From: Plasmodiophora brassicae
Lineage: Eukaryota > Endomyxa > Phytomyxea > Plasmodiophorida > Plasmodiophoridae
Assembly: GCA_039704465.1 (NCBI GenBank)
Contig: JASFAU010000002.1
Span: 744,001 to 808,000, forward strand
Direction of reading: 5' to 3'
Length of the DNA: 64,000 bases
Below are positions 51,159 to 62,421 of this stretch, piece after piece. The notes under the pieces were generated by a model. The model was given only the letters and a program-made list of their open reading frames with translations, was not told where the DNA came from and made no database searches. A program made the position numbers and the translations under genes. The first letter of the stretch is position 1; each line of letters begins with the position of its first letter.

Positions 51159-52063
51159 TTTCTGTCCAGACGACGCGTCGCCGTGCCCGCCGGTCGAATC
51201 AAAAAACCACACCGGGACGTCATAAGCCTTCGCCCTGGAGGGCCCCGTTGCCAGTTCGCTATGGTCTATCAAGCGCCCCGGTCATGATAACGTTTCCGAC
51301 GTCATCGTGCACCACGCCTGTACGACGACGTCATGCGCCAGCGTCCCGGCGGTGGGAACATGCAGAGAGCGCAACGGCCTTGCGCTGGTTCCACGGCTTG
51401 CGCTGGAAGCAGCACATGGCCCTGAAGATGGCGATGGACTCTGGCGGCGCAAGCTCAGCCCATACTCGGATGTATTCTCATTATCGGCCCCTGCAACGAC
51501 TTGGTTCGGGCAGACGCGGTCTTGCATCCCCAAATCGCCTGGGGCTCGTTCCAGGCTTACTGGCCTGACCATACGAGATTGATCGCTGCTCCTCTACTCA
51601 CACTGCTCGCGTCTTCGACCGCTGGCGAGCTGCCCTGCATCCAGGGCGATACGTGAACTCGCTTGAATCCTGTGAGAGGGGACAAGCAGGTCGCCTGTTA
51701 ACAGCAATATCCAGATCCGGCAGGAAGAGCATCCGAATTATTATAGACGTGTTCGGCCATCGATAACAGGTGCGCAATCGTGGTCCCCAGAACGATTGGT
51801 TGCACTACGAGGTCATCATGGGGGAGCTCCAATCCACAGTGGACGACGTGGATCCAGAGCTCCAGCCTGTATGCGATCCTCGTGGCGACCGGGGTGTCGC
51901 TTCCGACGCGGCAGATGGTGTCGGTCCGGGAGAACTGTTTCGATTCCCGGTGTGGAAGACGCTTATCCAATCGGACTGCAATATTGTTGTTGACGACACT
52001 GGAGTGACGTCCAGCATCGTCGTTCGACCGCTAACGACGCGTCCAACCAGTAGCTATCTGTGT
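51159..52063. other. Unassigned stretch of about 900 bases
   Basis: Several frames of 70-110 codons overlap here on both strands, none with a recognisable domain. A plus-strand frame at 51770-52105 and fragments at 51290-51660 could be exons of an unknown gene, but neither phase nor similarity supports a model. Confidence 0.3.
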
Positions 52064-53200
52064 TTATCTCCACAGTATGTGGTCAGAGCTGTTTGGCACA
52101 GCTGAGTGCAGGTCTGGGTTTCTTGCAGATGTTATTTCGCCGGTACCGCGATGGGGCATCGCATCGGTAACGATAGACCCATCGTATTGTCGTGCATCCC
52201 GCGACATCCAACGCTCATGGCCGTCGAGATGGCTATGGGCTGATCTGCGCTTGACGACAACCTGGGATTTCGTTAATACTTTGTGCACGATTATGAGTGA
52301 GATTATCAGCGACAGGAAACGAGTGATCGAGGAGACGATCAGTCGTGGCAGTTGGACTTCAAGCGGGTTCACGAATTCGCTCATGACTATCAGGCAGAAC
52401 TCGGACCCATCCAGCATGAACTGAAAGAAGACGAGTCGAAGGAGAGTAAACGATTCGGCGCCGACTCGAGAACTGGAAGAGGCGTTCCTGACGAATTGCC
52501 GGTATCCGACGAAACCGTACCCCAGCACGAATGTCCAGGAACACGAGCAGAAGAGGAAGACGGCCGTTAAGTTGTAGTACTGAATGGAAGCTACCGTTCC
52601 GCCTCTCGATGCAGATGCAAATCGGCAAACCAGCTCTCCTTGCTGCTGGTCAGCCTGTAATTGCTGCGACGTCGCCACCATGACGAATGTAGACAACGTG
52701 CACACGACTTGTGTCGCCTTTGAAACGAGGGATTAAAAGGCCTGATTATATACGGAGAGTATGGCATGAACCAGTATTGCATAAGTGATGTAGCGCGCGC
52801 CTTGCCTGTTCATCGCAAAGAACGTGATCAAGATCCTCTGAACGAACAAATGGAAACATGATAGCAAATCTGTGCATAGACCTCATGGTCAAGCTATGCG
52901 TTTCGGATGCCAAAACGCTGTTACAGAAGGATTCTGTCGCTACCCAGAGCTGGCAGTATTGAATATCGGTGACGGACAGCACTAGGTGGAGAGCGGCAAC
53001 AACGCAGGCGACGCTGTTGATGGCGCAAAGCTCCATAGCGATCCGACTGCTGGCATGTCGCCTGCACCCAACAAAGGCTCGTACTACGCAAGCGTCAAGT
53101 TTCTCTGCTGTTACCTGTACGCCGCGTTGTAGATCAGGAAAAGGGAGAAGAATCCGTTGACGGCAACTAGTAACAGGTTGGACGTCAGGACTCCAACCAT
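52064..53200 (-). CDS. Probable polytopic (about 7TM) membrane protein, multi-exon
   Basis: Reading leftward, hydrophobic segments follow one another across short introns. The ATG at 53200 opens NLLLVAVNGFFSLFLIYNAA; a spliced exon near 53040 gives INSVACVVAALHLVL; pieces near 52820-52740 give ILITFFAMNRQGARYITYAI; and the last exon has YYNLTAVFLFCSCSWTFVLG, FTLLRLVFFQFMLDGSEFCL and SITRFLSLIISLIIVHKVL, followed by a polar tail. About six or seven helices with a cytoplasmic C-terminus would suit a receptor of the 7TM class, but I see no diagnostic GPCR motif. The splice from exon 1 to 2 keeps phase 2; later joins were not fully resolved. Confidence 0.5.
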
Positions 53201-53711
53201 TATGGATAACTACGTCCGGCGCTCCCTCCGAGCCACAGTCGTCATCGTCACCCTATAGTGCCCTCTGTGACTGCGCCACAGAGCCATCCCGGCATCGGGA
53301 TCGGTGCACGTTTTCTGTGACCGCCTGTCCTGGCATGATTCGAACGCTGTGCGCTGTGCGCGGACGGCAGGTAAGGCTGCACACAAATAAACGGCCGTAT
53401 ACGAGCACGTGACCTACTAGAAAGGACTCAATAATGTCCCGCCATTTTCGGTGGTTAACGGCGACGAATACCCTGGTCAGTCGCCAGCGAATTCGAGAAC
53501 AGGACACGTCAGCACCGCTGACCTACGTGACCACCAAACTGTAGGAGAGGACAGAAATAGGCGGTCCGCCAGCTGCTGTCCGTGACAAAAATAGCGTGCG
53601 CAGGAGTACCGACTGGTGCTCGACGGCACCTGAGACTGGAAATAGAGCGTTTGCTGACGATCAGTTGTCGTCGCTGTCGGTGGTCTCGGACGAAGCCGAC
53701 CGGGCGTGTGC
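53201..53711. other. Divergent intergenic region of about 510 bases
   Basis: Between the leftward membrane protein gene and the rightward unknown gene. Only short shadow frames are visible; an AATAAA at 53386 has no evident gene to serve. Confidence 0.3.
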
Positions 53712-54374
53712 ATGCGATCAAAGGCGAAAGCCATGGCGCCCGAAAACGAGCGCGTCTTCTGGAAGGGTGGCGGTCTAGCTGAAGCGTCGAGTCAAGCGGA
53801 CGAAGACAATGCCGGGTCGAGCGCGGACTCATCAACGACGTCATCGTTCCCGCCGTTTGCGCAAGATACGTGCAGTGAGGAAACGTCTGCAATGGCTTCA
53901 GAACAGGCACTACAACGGAGCGAGGCCCCGGGAGGGACGCTGTCGAGGGCAGTTCGGCACAACTTGTTAGCACAATGGGGCGTCCCTCCAGCAGACAAGG
54001 CAGTGGTCAGGCAGATCGCCGAGCAGTTCAGGCGCCGGCTTCCTGAGTCTGACCTATCCATTGGCGATATTCTTCCTCAACGGGTTCTTAGCCGCCAGGC
54101 TGAGCTCTACAGCATGATCGCGTCTCTTAGGGGTCGTGTCCTGACCTCCACGAATCCGGAAGAGATCAAGTCATTAGTCGATGCATTCAGTATGCATTCG
54201 ACAGAACTGCTGCGGGACGATATGGTTATTGTTAGCAGGACACGTGCCATGTGGGTCGAGAACAAGTTTGCTGCGATGCATGCATCCTGCGTCAGAAGGA
54301 AAGCTGCCAAGCCGATGTTGGTCCAGGAGGACACTGTTAAATCTGCATTCCGCCACGTGGCACCAAGTTCATAA
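53712..54374 (+). CDS. Hypothetical helical protein (220 aa)
   Basis: Not recognised. The ATG at 53712 opens a basic N-terminus, then an acidic Ser/Thr-rich region of low complexity, then about 140 residues predicted by eye to be helical (for example VVRQIAEQFRRRLPESDLSI, LSRQAELYSMIASLRGRVLT, DMVIVSRTRAMWVENKF). No signal peptide, membrane segment or known domain. Heptad-like spacing suggests a coiled-coil or helical-bundle scaffold. Length and the lack of stops make it a likely real gene. Confidence 0.6.
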   Translation: MRSKAKAMAPENERVFWKGGGLAEASSQADEDNAGSSADSSTTSSFPPFAQDTCSEETSAMASEQALQRSEAPGGTLSRAVRHNLLAQWGVPPADKAVVRQIAEQFRRRLPESDLSIGDILPQRVLSRQAELYSMIASLRGRVLTSTNPEEIKSLVDAFSMHSTELLRDDMVIVSRTRAMWVENKFAAMHASCVRRKAAKPMLVQEDTVKSAFRHVAPSS

Positions 54375-54464
54375 ACGAAAAGCGGGTTGATATTCTAACT
54401 TGGACAGTTACGATACACGGATATGCTAGATGAGTGTCTGTAATGAGTAGTGATTCTGCGCCGT

Positions 54465-57116
54465 CTAGCTGGTGGATTTGGAGAGGGATGTCAGGAACTC
54501 AGAATAGCTCATCACCGTATCCGTGCGATCCAGAATCAAACAGTCGAAGAATTCCTGAACGCAGGCCGGCCGGTGCTTACGGGATGGATCATCTGATGGT
54601 TGACATACGATCCGCAGTTGTTGGCACGTGACGCTCTGCGAACGCAGGAAGTCAATGATGTTGTGCAAGCGGGACAGGACGCCGTCCCGGCCAGAGCTAG
54701 CCGTGATTGGCATCAGCTCAATGCTGTCTGGAGGCGCCGAGAAGACGGTTGTCATTCCGAAGCATTCCTGAAGGAAGTGAGGAGAGATTGACCTTCCGAT
54801 CCACAGGAATATTGTTAAGCCATTGTCAGCAAGATAGGCGCCGTCAAAAGACAGTTCTGCAGCGGTCGCGTTGATCTCGACAGGAAGCGTGACAATGCCG
54901 GAAGCATCTGGCAGACCCTCTTGGGCGTGCAGCTGATGAACCGGGTAGATACGAGGTCGGAGGTAGGTATCAAGTGACTGGCAGTTCATACTTCGGACGT
55001 TCGCAAGGGCAATCGACCGCTCGTCCGACGACATGGAGGAAGAATCTTTGAATGCAGGGCACTTCAAAAGGCACAACGTCATCATTGGCAGGTACCTGAG
55101 GGTGTCGGGATACTCTTCTTCGCGAGCAAGAGACACATTGTAGTTCCTGATCGACTTCCGGTATGCAATCAGTATGTCTTTGCAGGCCGTCTCGATCAGT
55201 TGCCGTCCCTTAGCCAATGACGATTCCAGGCTAGGCGTCAAAGCCTTCTTGGCAATGCAGTTAACGAGCGCGTGCAGGTCGACATAGTAGAACAGGTCCT
55301 CAAGCTTGTCGACAACTGGTATCATGTGGTTGTGCACACGGATTCTTCGTTCGCCATATGAGGCGGTGTAGAGAAGTGCCACCTGAATAATGATGGCACC
55401 ATGCGGCGGCGTCTCCTCATGGGCAAGCTCAACCACAAACGAGTCATCGGCAGTGCAATTGGGCACGGAGAGCAAGTCAGTGCCGCGAAGAAAGAAGTTG
55501 CCTTCGTAGCCAACGATTTTAGACCCCTTGCTGACTCGAACACGCATAACCGCCTCCCAGGACTGTTCACAGGTCAGGACACGGGATAGGTCAGAGCGAA
55601 GGCATTCCCCTGATCTGTGCTGGTCGAAATTGGAAAACGAGAACACCCTTCCTCCAGATAGCTGGCAGAGACCGATGGTCGTTGCGACATCGCAGTACTT
55701 GTCTGGGAAGAGAAACATGTCGGCACGAAGTTGAACACGGGCGTACTTAATGCCCCAGGTCTTGTAAAAGTCCATAGCTGGTTTCAGCAACGCCACTTCG
55801 TTCGACGAGGAAGCGCCCGTCTCTCGATTTCGGAGTCGGGCCGGACCAAACGAAGGTAGAGCGGTCGAGAAGAATAGGACTTTGCCACCAATTGCATTGG
55901 CGACACGGTGTGCAGCAATCACCGCTGCACCTAACGACGATTCAACATCCTGTGTGTCGGCATGCATTGACGGCAACGACTGGAGCAAATGTTCAACGAG
56001 CGGCCTGGATTCCTCGAGATTAACGAAATAATCGTCAGGGAAAGGCAGGAAGAGATCTTCAAGGTTCGGAAGAACCATCATTTGCGGACGGGACAGCTTG
56101 GGACGCAGGGAATACAAGTGGATGTGGCTGTCGAACGTGATGAAGGCAACCTTTGTGCGTGGAATCGTTACAAGGAAGTCGAGGAGCCCATAAACCGTGT
56201 TGCACACTGAGTCCAGAACGCCCGTCCTGATTGACCTTTGCGACACATCGATGGCGAAGACAAAGACAGGGCATTGGGGAGGCCGAACCATGTACTCGGC
56301 TGGTGCAACAATCTCAATCGACGAACTGCAGAGCTCGGCACGATTCACCTTGTCGAGTCGATCGCCATGCGCATCCAGGTCGCAAAAGTACCCGCTAGTT
56401 ACGTCATTGGAACGGCCACACAGACAGCATCGCCAGCTCGATCCCCCGTTGATGAACTTGCAGAACGGGTTAATGTACGCTCGGCACGCTTTGCAGCGGA
56501 TCACGCCGAGGCTTTCGAAATTAACGACCGGTAGAGGCCCATGCTCAGCTGTTGGCACGGATGGTTCCGACGACACTTCGGCCAGCGGCTGAACCGTCAT
56601 CGAATACGGCAACCCAGACTCCAGTCGCAGTGCCTGTGATCCTGGAAACGCGGCGACGGACAGCGACAGGAACCGCGGATCGCAGGGCGTCACATTCGCT
56701 GGGAAAATGGACGACGACTGCCAGCTGTCTGTACCCTGCTGAAGCGACATGTTCGCCATCTGATCGACATACTGCTCCTGGTACCCGCCTTGTTCTGCAT
56801 ACCCATATCCCTAGAAGTTACGCAAGACATCAGACCCGCATCCACCACAGCAATGGGAAATACGTTTTACTTGGTCGTATGCAGTGGCATCATACGATTG
56901 TCCTGATTGATAGTATCCATGGCCTTCCGCATAGGCATCCTGTCCGTGGTCTTGCTGGTAGTATCCCTCCTGGGTCTGATATCCACCATGTTGCTGGTAA
57001 TCGTATCCCTGTGGAGCACCGTACTGCGATGACGGTGGCGCTGGCGCTGTCCCGTACGGGTCAGCATCTGGATACGCGGGCCGACTAGGGCCTCCTCTCG
57101 CAGCAAATCCAGACAT
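54465..57116 (-). CDS. SEC24: COPII coat subunit Sec24 (863 aa)
   Basis: Cargo adaptor of the COPII coat at ER exit sites. Exon 1 (57116-56871) encodes a Pro/Gln/Tyr/Gly-rich N-terminus and joins in phase 0 across a 60-nt intron to exon 2 (56810-54465). Then come the zinc finger (RCKACRAYINPFCKFINGG to RCCLCGRSND), the trunk (CPVFVFAIDVSQRSIRTGVL, TKVAFITFDSHIHLY), the beta-sandwich, the helical region (SLARE-containing stretch and YLPMMTLCLLKCPAF) and the gelsolin-like domain (LSFDGAYLADNGLTIFLWIG). Length and domain order match Sec24 of fungi and animals. It is head to head with ACAD8, 217 bases apart. Confidence 0.95.
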
Positions 57117-57333
57117 CGTTGTGGCCCGAGGCGTCGACAGACTCGATCGAGCCTTGCGACAAAAAAACGGGACCGTCGATATGCGGATTTTTGTTGCCGC
57201 TCGAAACGGTCTCTCTCTCTCTGGGTGGGGGGCTTCGTTGGAGTCACCATCTACCTGCGACATTTGTCATTTTCATCCGGGGCGGGTCGTTGACGTTCAT
57301 CGAATCGCTTCACGAAGAGCACAGGTGAAGAAA
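57117..57333. promoter_or_regulatory. Shared divergent promoter region, SEC24 / ACAD8-like
   Basis: 217 bases between opposite starts. It contains a CT-rich run (about 57208-57220) of the kind often seen near fungal start sites, but no further motif. Inferred from arrangement. Confidence 0.4.
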
Positions 57334-58977
57334 ATGTCGCTGGTTCGATTCGGCCGCCGCCTGTCGTCGGCGTCTGCACGCCGAGGCTTCGCGACAATGT
57401 TCAATAGTTGGTGGGCGGGACGGGGCCGCAAAGCCACGGGTGTACTGATGATGGGCCGTGCCCTAGTCGACGCTGGATTGTCGGCAGAGGAGACCGAGTT
57501 TCAGAAGATAGCGCTGGACTTCGCAGCGAAGGAGATCGCACCACATGCGGCCGAATGGGATGAGAAGAAATTCTTCCCGAAGGAGACGCTGCAGAAATGC
57601 GCTCAACTCGGATTCGCCGGTCAGTACATCCCGCAGCAGGTCAGGCCAATGAAGACTGATGTCAGGTCCAGGCGTTTTCGTGGACAGCGAAGTCGGTGGA
57701 AGTGGTCTATCACGCCTCGAAGGGTCAATTATATTCGAGGCGTTGGCCACTGGGTGCCCAGCAACATCCGCCTACCTCACCATCCACAATATGTGTCTCT
57801 GGATGATTGACCAGGTCTGCGTCGTGCTACGCGCTGTATACAAAGCAATATGTAACCGCGACCGTTCGTTGTTAGTTTGGCTCAGACGAACAGAGGAAGT
57901 CTCTGCTGCCCGGTCTGTGCTCGATGGACCAGTTTATTTCGTATTGTCTGACGGAACCTGGCTCCGGGTAAGATTCAAAGACCGACGTTGCCTCTGTCGT
58001 AATATAACCTCCCATGCTACGCGTAGGTCGGACGCGCAATCTCTGTCGACTTCGGCCAAACGACAAGGCGACTCGATCATTTTGAATGGCACAAAGGTCA
58101 AGCATTGGCAACGCGCAGACTGTCCTGGCTAAGCTCAGTTGCACAGGCTTTCATTAGTGGTGGTGGTTCGAGCGATTTCTATCTGGTCATGGCTCGGGAA
58201 GAAACCGATCAGATATCGTGCTTCTTGGTCCCCAGAGACGCACCTGGCGTCAGTTTCGGTGCACAGGAAAGGAAGGTGACAACGTCTCCTTCGTAACGAA
58301 TAAGCCGCACTGTAACGCTTGGAGATCAGCTTGGCTGGAACTGCCAGCCGACATGTGCCGTTATTCTCGAGGATGCCGAGATTCCTGCCACGAATATGGT
58401 CGGTCCTTCCGGAGACGGTTTCAAAATTGCCATGCAGGCGCTTGATGGCGGGCGTGTCAACATTGGTACAAACTTTACAGTGGCCCTGCGCGCCTCCTAA
58501 CCCATCGCTCAGCTTCCTGCTCGTTGGGTGGAGCTCAGTGCGCTCTAAACCACACTCTCGACCACGTCCGCGTCCGGTCCCAGTTCGGGAAAACGCTGTC
58601 CATGTACCAGAACGTCCAGTTCAAGGTCATGAGGATTGCTGCGGACCGTTGCCAGAACTCTGAAACGCTGGCTGTGTATATAGGTTGCTGACATGTCCAC
58701 TCAACTACATGCGGCACGGTTGCTGGTTCGCGACGCCGCAAGGAACCTGGATCAGAAGACACCGAATCGCTCGGCCGTCTGCGCAATGGCGAAGCGGTTC
58801 GCGACGGATGCCGGCTTCGACATCATCGATGAATGCTTGCAGCTTCATGGAGGTTACGGCTACCTGAAAGACTATCCCATCGAGAAGCTCCTGCGCGACA
58901 CTCGCGTGCACCGCATTCTCGAGGGTACGAACGAGGTCATGAGGATGATCATAGCCCGCAAGGTCCTGCAGGAATAG
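57334..58977 (+). CDS. ACAD8: Isobutyryl-CoA dehydrogenase-like acyl-CoA dehydrogenase (420 aa)
   Basis: Mitochondrial flavoenzyme of valine breakdown. Eight exons (57334-57619, 57672-57814, 57876-57967, 58027-58096, 58147-58275, 58330-58465, 58513-58625, 58684-58977) sum to 421 codons. The Arg/Ser-rich N-terminus looks like a mitochondrial presequence. Family landmarks: [115 protein letters not shown] and [14 protein letters not shown] with the catalytic Glu. Sequence and length follow human ACAD8 more closely than SCAD or MCAD. Individual frames are short, so an unspliced reading would call this broken; it is intact. Confidence 0.93.
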
Positions 58978-59238
58978 AGCACCACACACGTCAGATTCGT
59001 TCAGTCCTATGTTCGCGTGCCGTCTGCCATATCGTCCGTTCAGGCAGACGTTCCAGTCGTCACTGACCGACACATAGAGCTCTCTTCACAGACGGCGCCA
59101 CATAGTACTCGGATCGATCCCGCCCGCTAGCCATAACGTCGCCCCATCGACGTGTCGACGCTGGCGCTGTAAGCCTAGCAGTGCGCGCATCGTTAGGAAG
59201 CGCGTCACGAAGCGGTTGCCCTGCTTTGAGGCCGCTTC

Positions 59239-61154
59239 ATGGACCGCCGGTACAATATCTTGGAGGTCCTTGGCGATGGCACGTTCGGCCAGGTCATGCG
59301 TGCCATCAACAAGACGACCGGCGAGACCGTCGCCATTAAACAGATGAAGCGGAAGTTCTACACGTGGGACGAGTGCTTGAAACTACGAGAGGTACCGCCC
59401 ATCGCCTGGATACGCGCCCGGGAACGTCTGCCGTCTAACACCACCGGTTACAGGTGCGGTCTTTGAAGAAACTGTCTCACGTGAACATCGTCAAACTCAA
59501 AGAGGTTATCCGCGAAAAGAACCAGCTGTTCTTCATATTTGAATACCTTGAGCGCAACGTGTACCAGCTGATCAAGGATCGGGAGGCACGCCTGGACGAA
59601 GCCCGCATCCGAAACATCATCGGGCAATGCTTGCATGGCCTGGCGTACATGCACAAATCCGGGTTCTTCCATCGCGACATCAAACCGGAGAACCTGCTCG
59701 TCAGCGGCGACCTGGTCAAACTGGCTGACTTTGGCCTGGCTCGCGAGATCCGCTCGCGGCCGCCGTACACCGAGTACGTCAGCACTCGATGGTACCGTGC
59801 ACCCGAGGTCATCCTACGATCGCCCAACTATAACGCGCCGATTGACATCTGGGCGGTGGGCACCATCATGGCTGAACTGTTCACATTGCGGCCATTGTTC
59901 CCTGGCGAGACCGAGACCGACCAGATCTTCCGAATATGCTCGGTGAAAGGGCCGCCGACGCTTGCCGACTGGCCCGAGGGCGTCGCCCTCGCCAACGCCA
60001 TGAAACTTGCGTTCCCGCCGTTCAACCCGACACCACTGCAAACCCTGATCCCACAGGCCAGTTTGCATGCGGTCCACCTCATGACTCTGTTGCTCCAGTA
60101 CGATCCGCTGAAGCGCCCAACGGCAGCCGACGCCCTGCAGCACCCGTTCTTCCAGAGCGGCATGCCCATCATGCGATCCCTGGCACTGGACAACGCCAGC
60201 TCGGTCACCAGCGATGTATACCGAAGCAGTAGTGCGGCAGCGGCCCCCATCAGCCGTCTGGACAACGCTCTCCAACAAGCGCAGCCGATACCGTCTGCGG
60301 CAACACATGGCGTCCGGTTCGACGTCGGCAACGGCTCCCGGCGGAACAGCATCGACAGTATCGGGCACCGGTCGAACTCCTCGGGCGACATCACCGAGTT
60401 CGTGAAACCTCGTCGGCCCAGCGACCCGGGCCTCGTCGCGACCGGCCTGTCGTCCCGACGAAGCAGCAGTGAGTCGGGGATTCTGCAGACGTCTCGAAGA
60501 GGAAGTCGGGATTCGCAGACGAGCACGACGGTCGATGCGCTGGCATCTGCTGCCGCTGCCATGGGCTTCACCGGCGGCAACCTTAGCCGGCGGTCGAGCA
60601 TCGGGTCAGAGCACAGTCAGACGCGTCGCCTCAGCAACGTAGACGCTGCGTTGGCGGTGGCGGCTGCCAACGCAGCCGCTGCTGCAGGGCGGCGTGGAAG
60701 TGGGGCACACGGAACGCCTTTATCGTTCGTCATCGCTCCTGATCGGCGTGGTTCCGGTTCCGGTCGAGCTCTGCTGAACGCCAGGGCGGTGGCGGCAGCG
60801 GCTGCGTCAGGCCCAGCAAGCCAGGCGCAGATCACGTCGATGCCATTGTCGAGAATTGCGAACCATACGCTTGGCAAGGACGGCCCAGGACTGGATGGAT
60901 CAGTCGCGAGTGGACGGCCTCATCCCGTCATGGGCAGACCTCGTGGTGCACCTGTGCAGCTGGAGTACTCGTCGTACGCCAAGGAGGCACAGCAGCAACA
61001 GGGTCCTGATCGACCTAAGGTGGATATCGACCTCGGGTTCCTGCAACGTGCCGCTGCTGTGTCTGGCACAGCTGCTGAACGATCGGGACCTATCGCTGGG
61101 CGACGTGCCGTCGAGGCCAACGGTCCCACAGGTGTCAGTCGGCATCGATTCTGA
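59239..61154 (+). CDS. RCK (MAK/ICK/MOK) family ciliary protein kinase (617 aa)
   Basis: Ser/Thr kinase controlling flagellar length and intraflagellar transport turnaround. Exons 59239-59391 and 59454-61154 join in phase 0. Kinase landmarks: [18 protein letters not shown] (Gly loop), [18 protein letters not shown] with the catalytic Lys and the WDEC typical of the family, [22 protein letters not shown] and [17 protein letters not shown]. The activation loop carries TEY; MAK and ICK have TDY and MOK has TEY. After about residue 295 the C-terminus is long and Ser/Arg/Ala-rich with repeated RRxS patches (for example [23 protein letters not shown]), likely phosphorylation sites. Confidence 0.92.
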
Positions 61155-61209
61155 AGGCGCACAGCAGGTTCTCTAGTTTAATACACCTTGCCACTTTGGC
61201 AGGTGTTGG

Positions 61210-61913
61210 ATCAGCTGATGTTGTCGCGGGTAACCGGACGGGAGATCATATCGCGCAGCCGTCGATTCTCCAATGCCAGCCTGGTGAATTCAACCGAATC
61301 GATTGTATCTGCATCAGGAAGGGACTCAGTCGTAGTCGTTCTTCACGGGAGCATTGCGTACCAGAATCATTGAACTTGGGAACGTTTGCCATCTGTGTGC
61401 GATAAAGCATGTTCAGTGAACGCTCATACCTAGACGAATGCACTCGACCACGTACAGAACATTTCGTAGCTAGTCGTTGGAGGTCGACTATGCCAAGGGT
61501 CTTCTGCCCACTGGCAAGCACGTTAAAGACGACTTGGTGGGGCGTCAGATTTCCAGCGTTGACGATATATGAGTCGGCTCTGTACGAACATTGCAATTTG
61601 TCGGATTCCCGTCCTGGCTGCTGGAACATGGCGGCAATGTTGCAGAATTTCTGGAACGACGTGTCTGTCTGCCCGACATAGATGCTCTTCAGCAGCGCAA
61701 GCAGCATCGGGTTCGCATTTGCCAGTGCTTGCTTGTCGAGGCTTTGATACCGTTTTCGTAGACCGACGACGTCCGCTTCTGTCACTTTGTCCGGTTAACG
61801 TTCCTGCGTTCAGGATAGGTGAAACGTTTCGTACAGCCGGTGCTTCTGGAGATGGACTGTAGAAGGTCTCTCGATAGTTGTAACTGGTTCAGAGTGTCAT
61901 CGTTGGTCGACAT
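61210..61913 (-). CDS. Calcineurin B-like EF-hand protein (exon structure tentative)
   Basis: Small calcium sensor of the calcineurin B/CHP type. From the ATG at 61913 a short first segment (MSTNDDTLNQLQLSRDLLQS) needs splicing to TEADVVGLRKRYQSLDKQAL near 61780, which matches the start of EF-hand 1. TDTSFQKFCNIAAMFQ fits the region after EF2, NAGNLTPHQVVFNVLA the third hand, and PDADTIDSVEFTRLALENRR, in a frame reached only after another splice, the fourth hand, ending at a stop at 61210. Calcium-loop acidic residues are incomplete, so not all hands may bind calcium. The internal splice sites are not pinned down, and the family call rests on these motifs. Confidence 0.6.
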
Positions 61914-62421
61914 GCGCGCGCTAGTAACCAACAAACTCTCTTCCTGCCAAGTGCGCCAACTGTAGCGTCTGCACTCTGTGACAACTATCACAGGCGGGAG
62001 GGCGTTTCACGCGCAATGGCAGGCGCGTTAATTTCCAGGTACATAACCCCCTTTTTTGGGGGGTTTTGCCTTTGAAAATGGCAGCAAGGGCCGCTGCTGG
62101 GTCAAGTACGGTCATGATCATGTGACGGGGTGGCACCAGCATCTGTGCAGCATCATCCGAGTACAGTACTGGGACTCTGCAACCTCGAAGAGCAACCGAT
62201 GCCAACCGCCTCTGAACAATAATATTGCCGACGACGTCTCATCGTTTCTTTGAGCAAGTGTCGACTGAAATTGGGGACAACAACCGATGCACGTCCGCGA
62301 GCCCGTTGACGACACCGTACATGCACATTCATAAACCGTGATTTGTCACAAAACAACACATACATTTATTTCATTGCCACGTTGAGCGTAATGCAGCAAG
62401 GGTCAAAACAGACGACGCAAA
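61914..62421. other. Intergenic region of about 510 bases
   Basis: Between the EF-hand gene start and the 3' end of the 7TM-RGS gene. No domain in any frame. It includes the hairpin listed separately. Confidence 0.35.
62045..62065. repeat. Perfect short inverted repeat (C5-T6-G6 hairpin)
   Basis: AACCCCC, six T, then GGGGGGTT forms a 7-bp perfect stem with a T-rich loop. It lies in non-coding DNA upstream of the EF-hand gene. It could extrude as a hairpin or be a chance homopolymer junction; function unknown. Confidence 0.6.

Noticed and set aside
57334..58977. Acyl-CoA dehydrogenase as a pseudogene, because frames are short and interrupted
   Set aside because: Seven GT-AG introns of normal size restore a full 420-residue protein with all family motifs.
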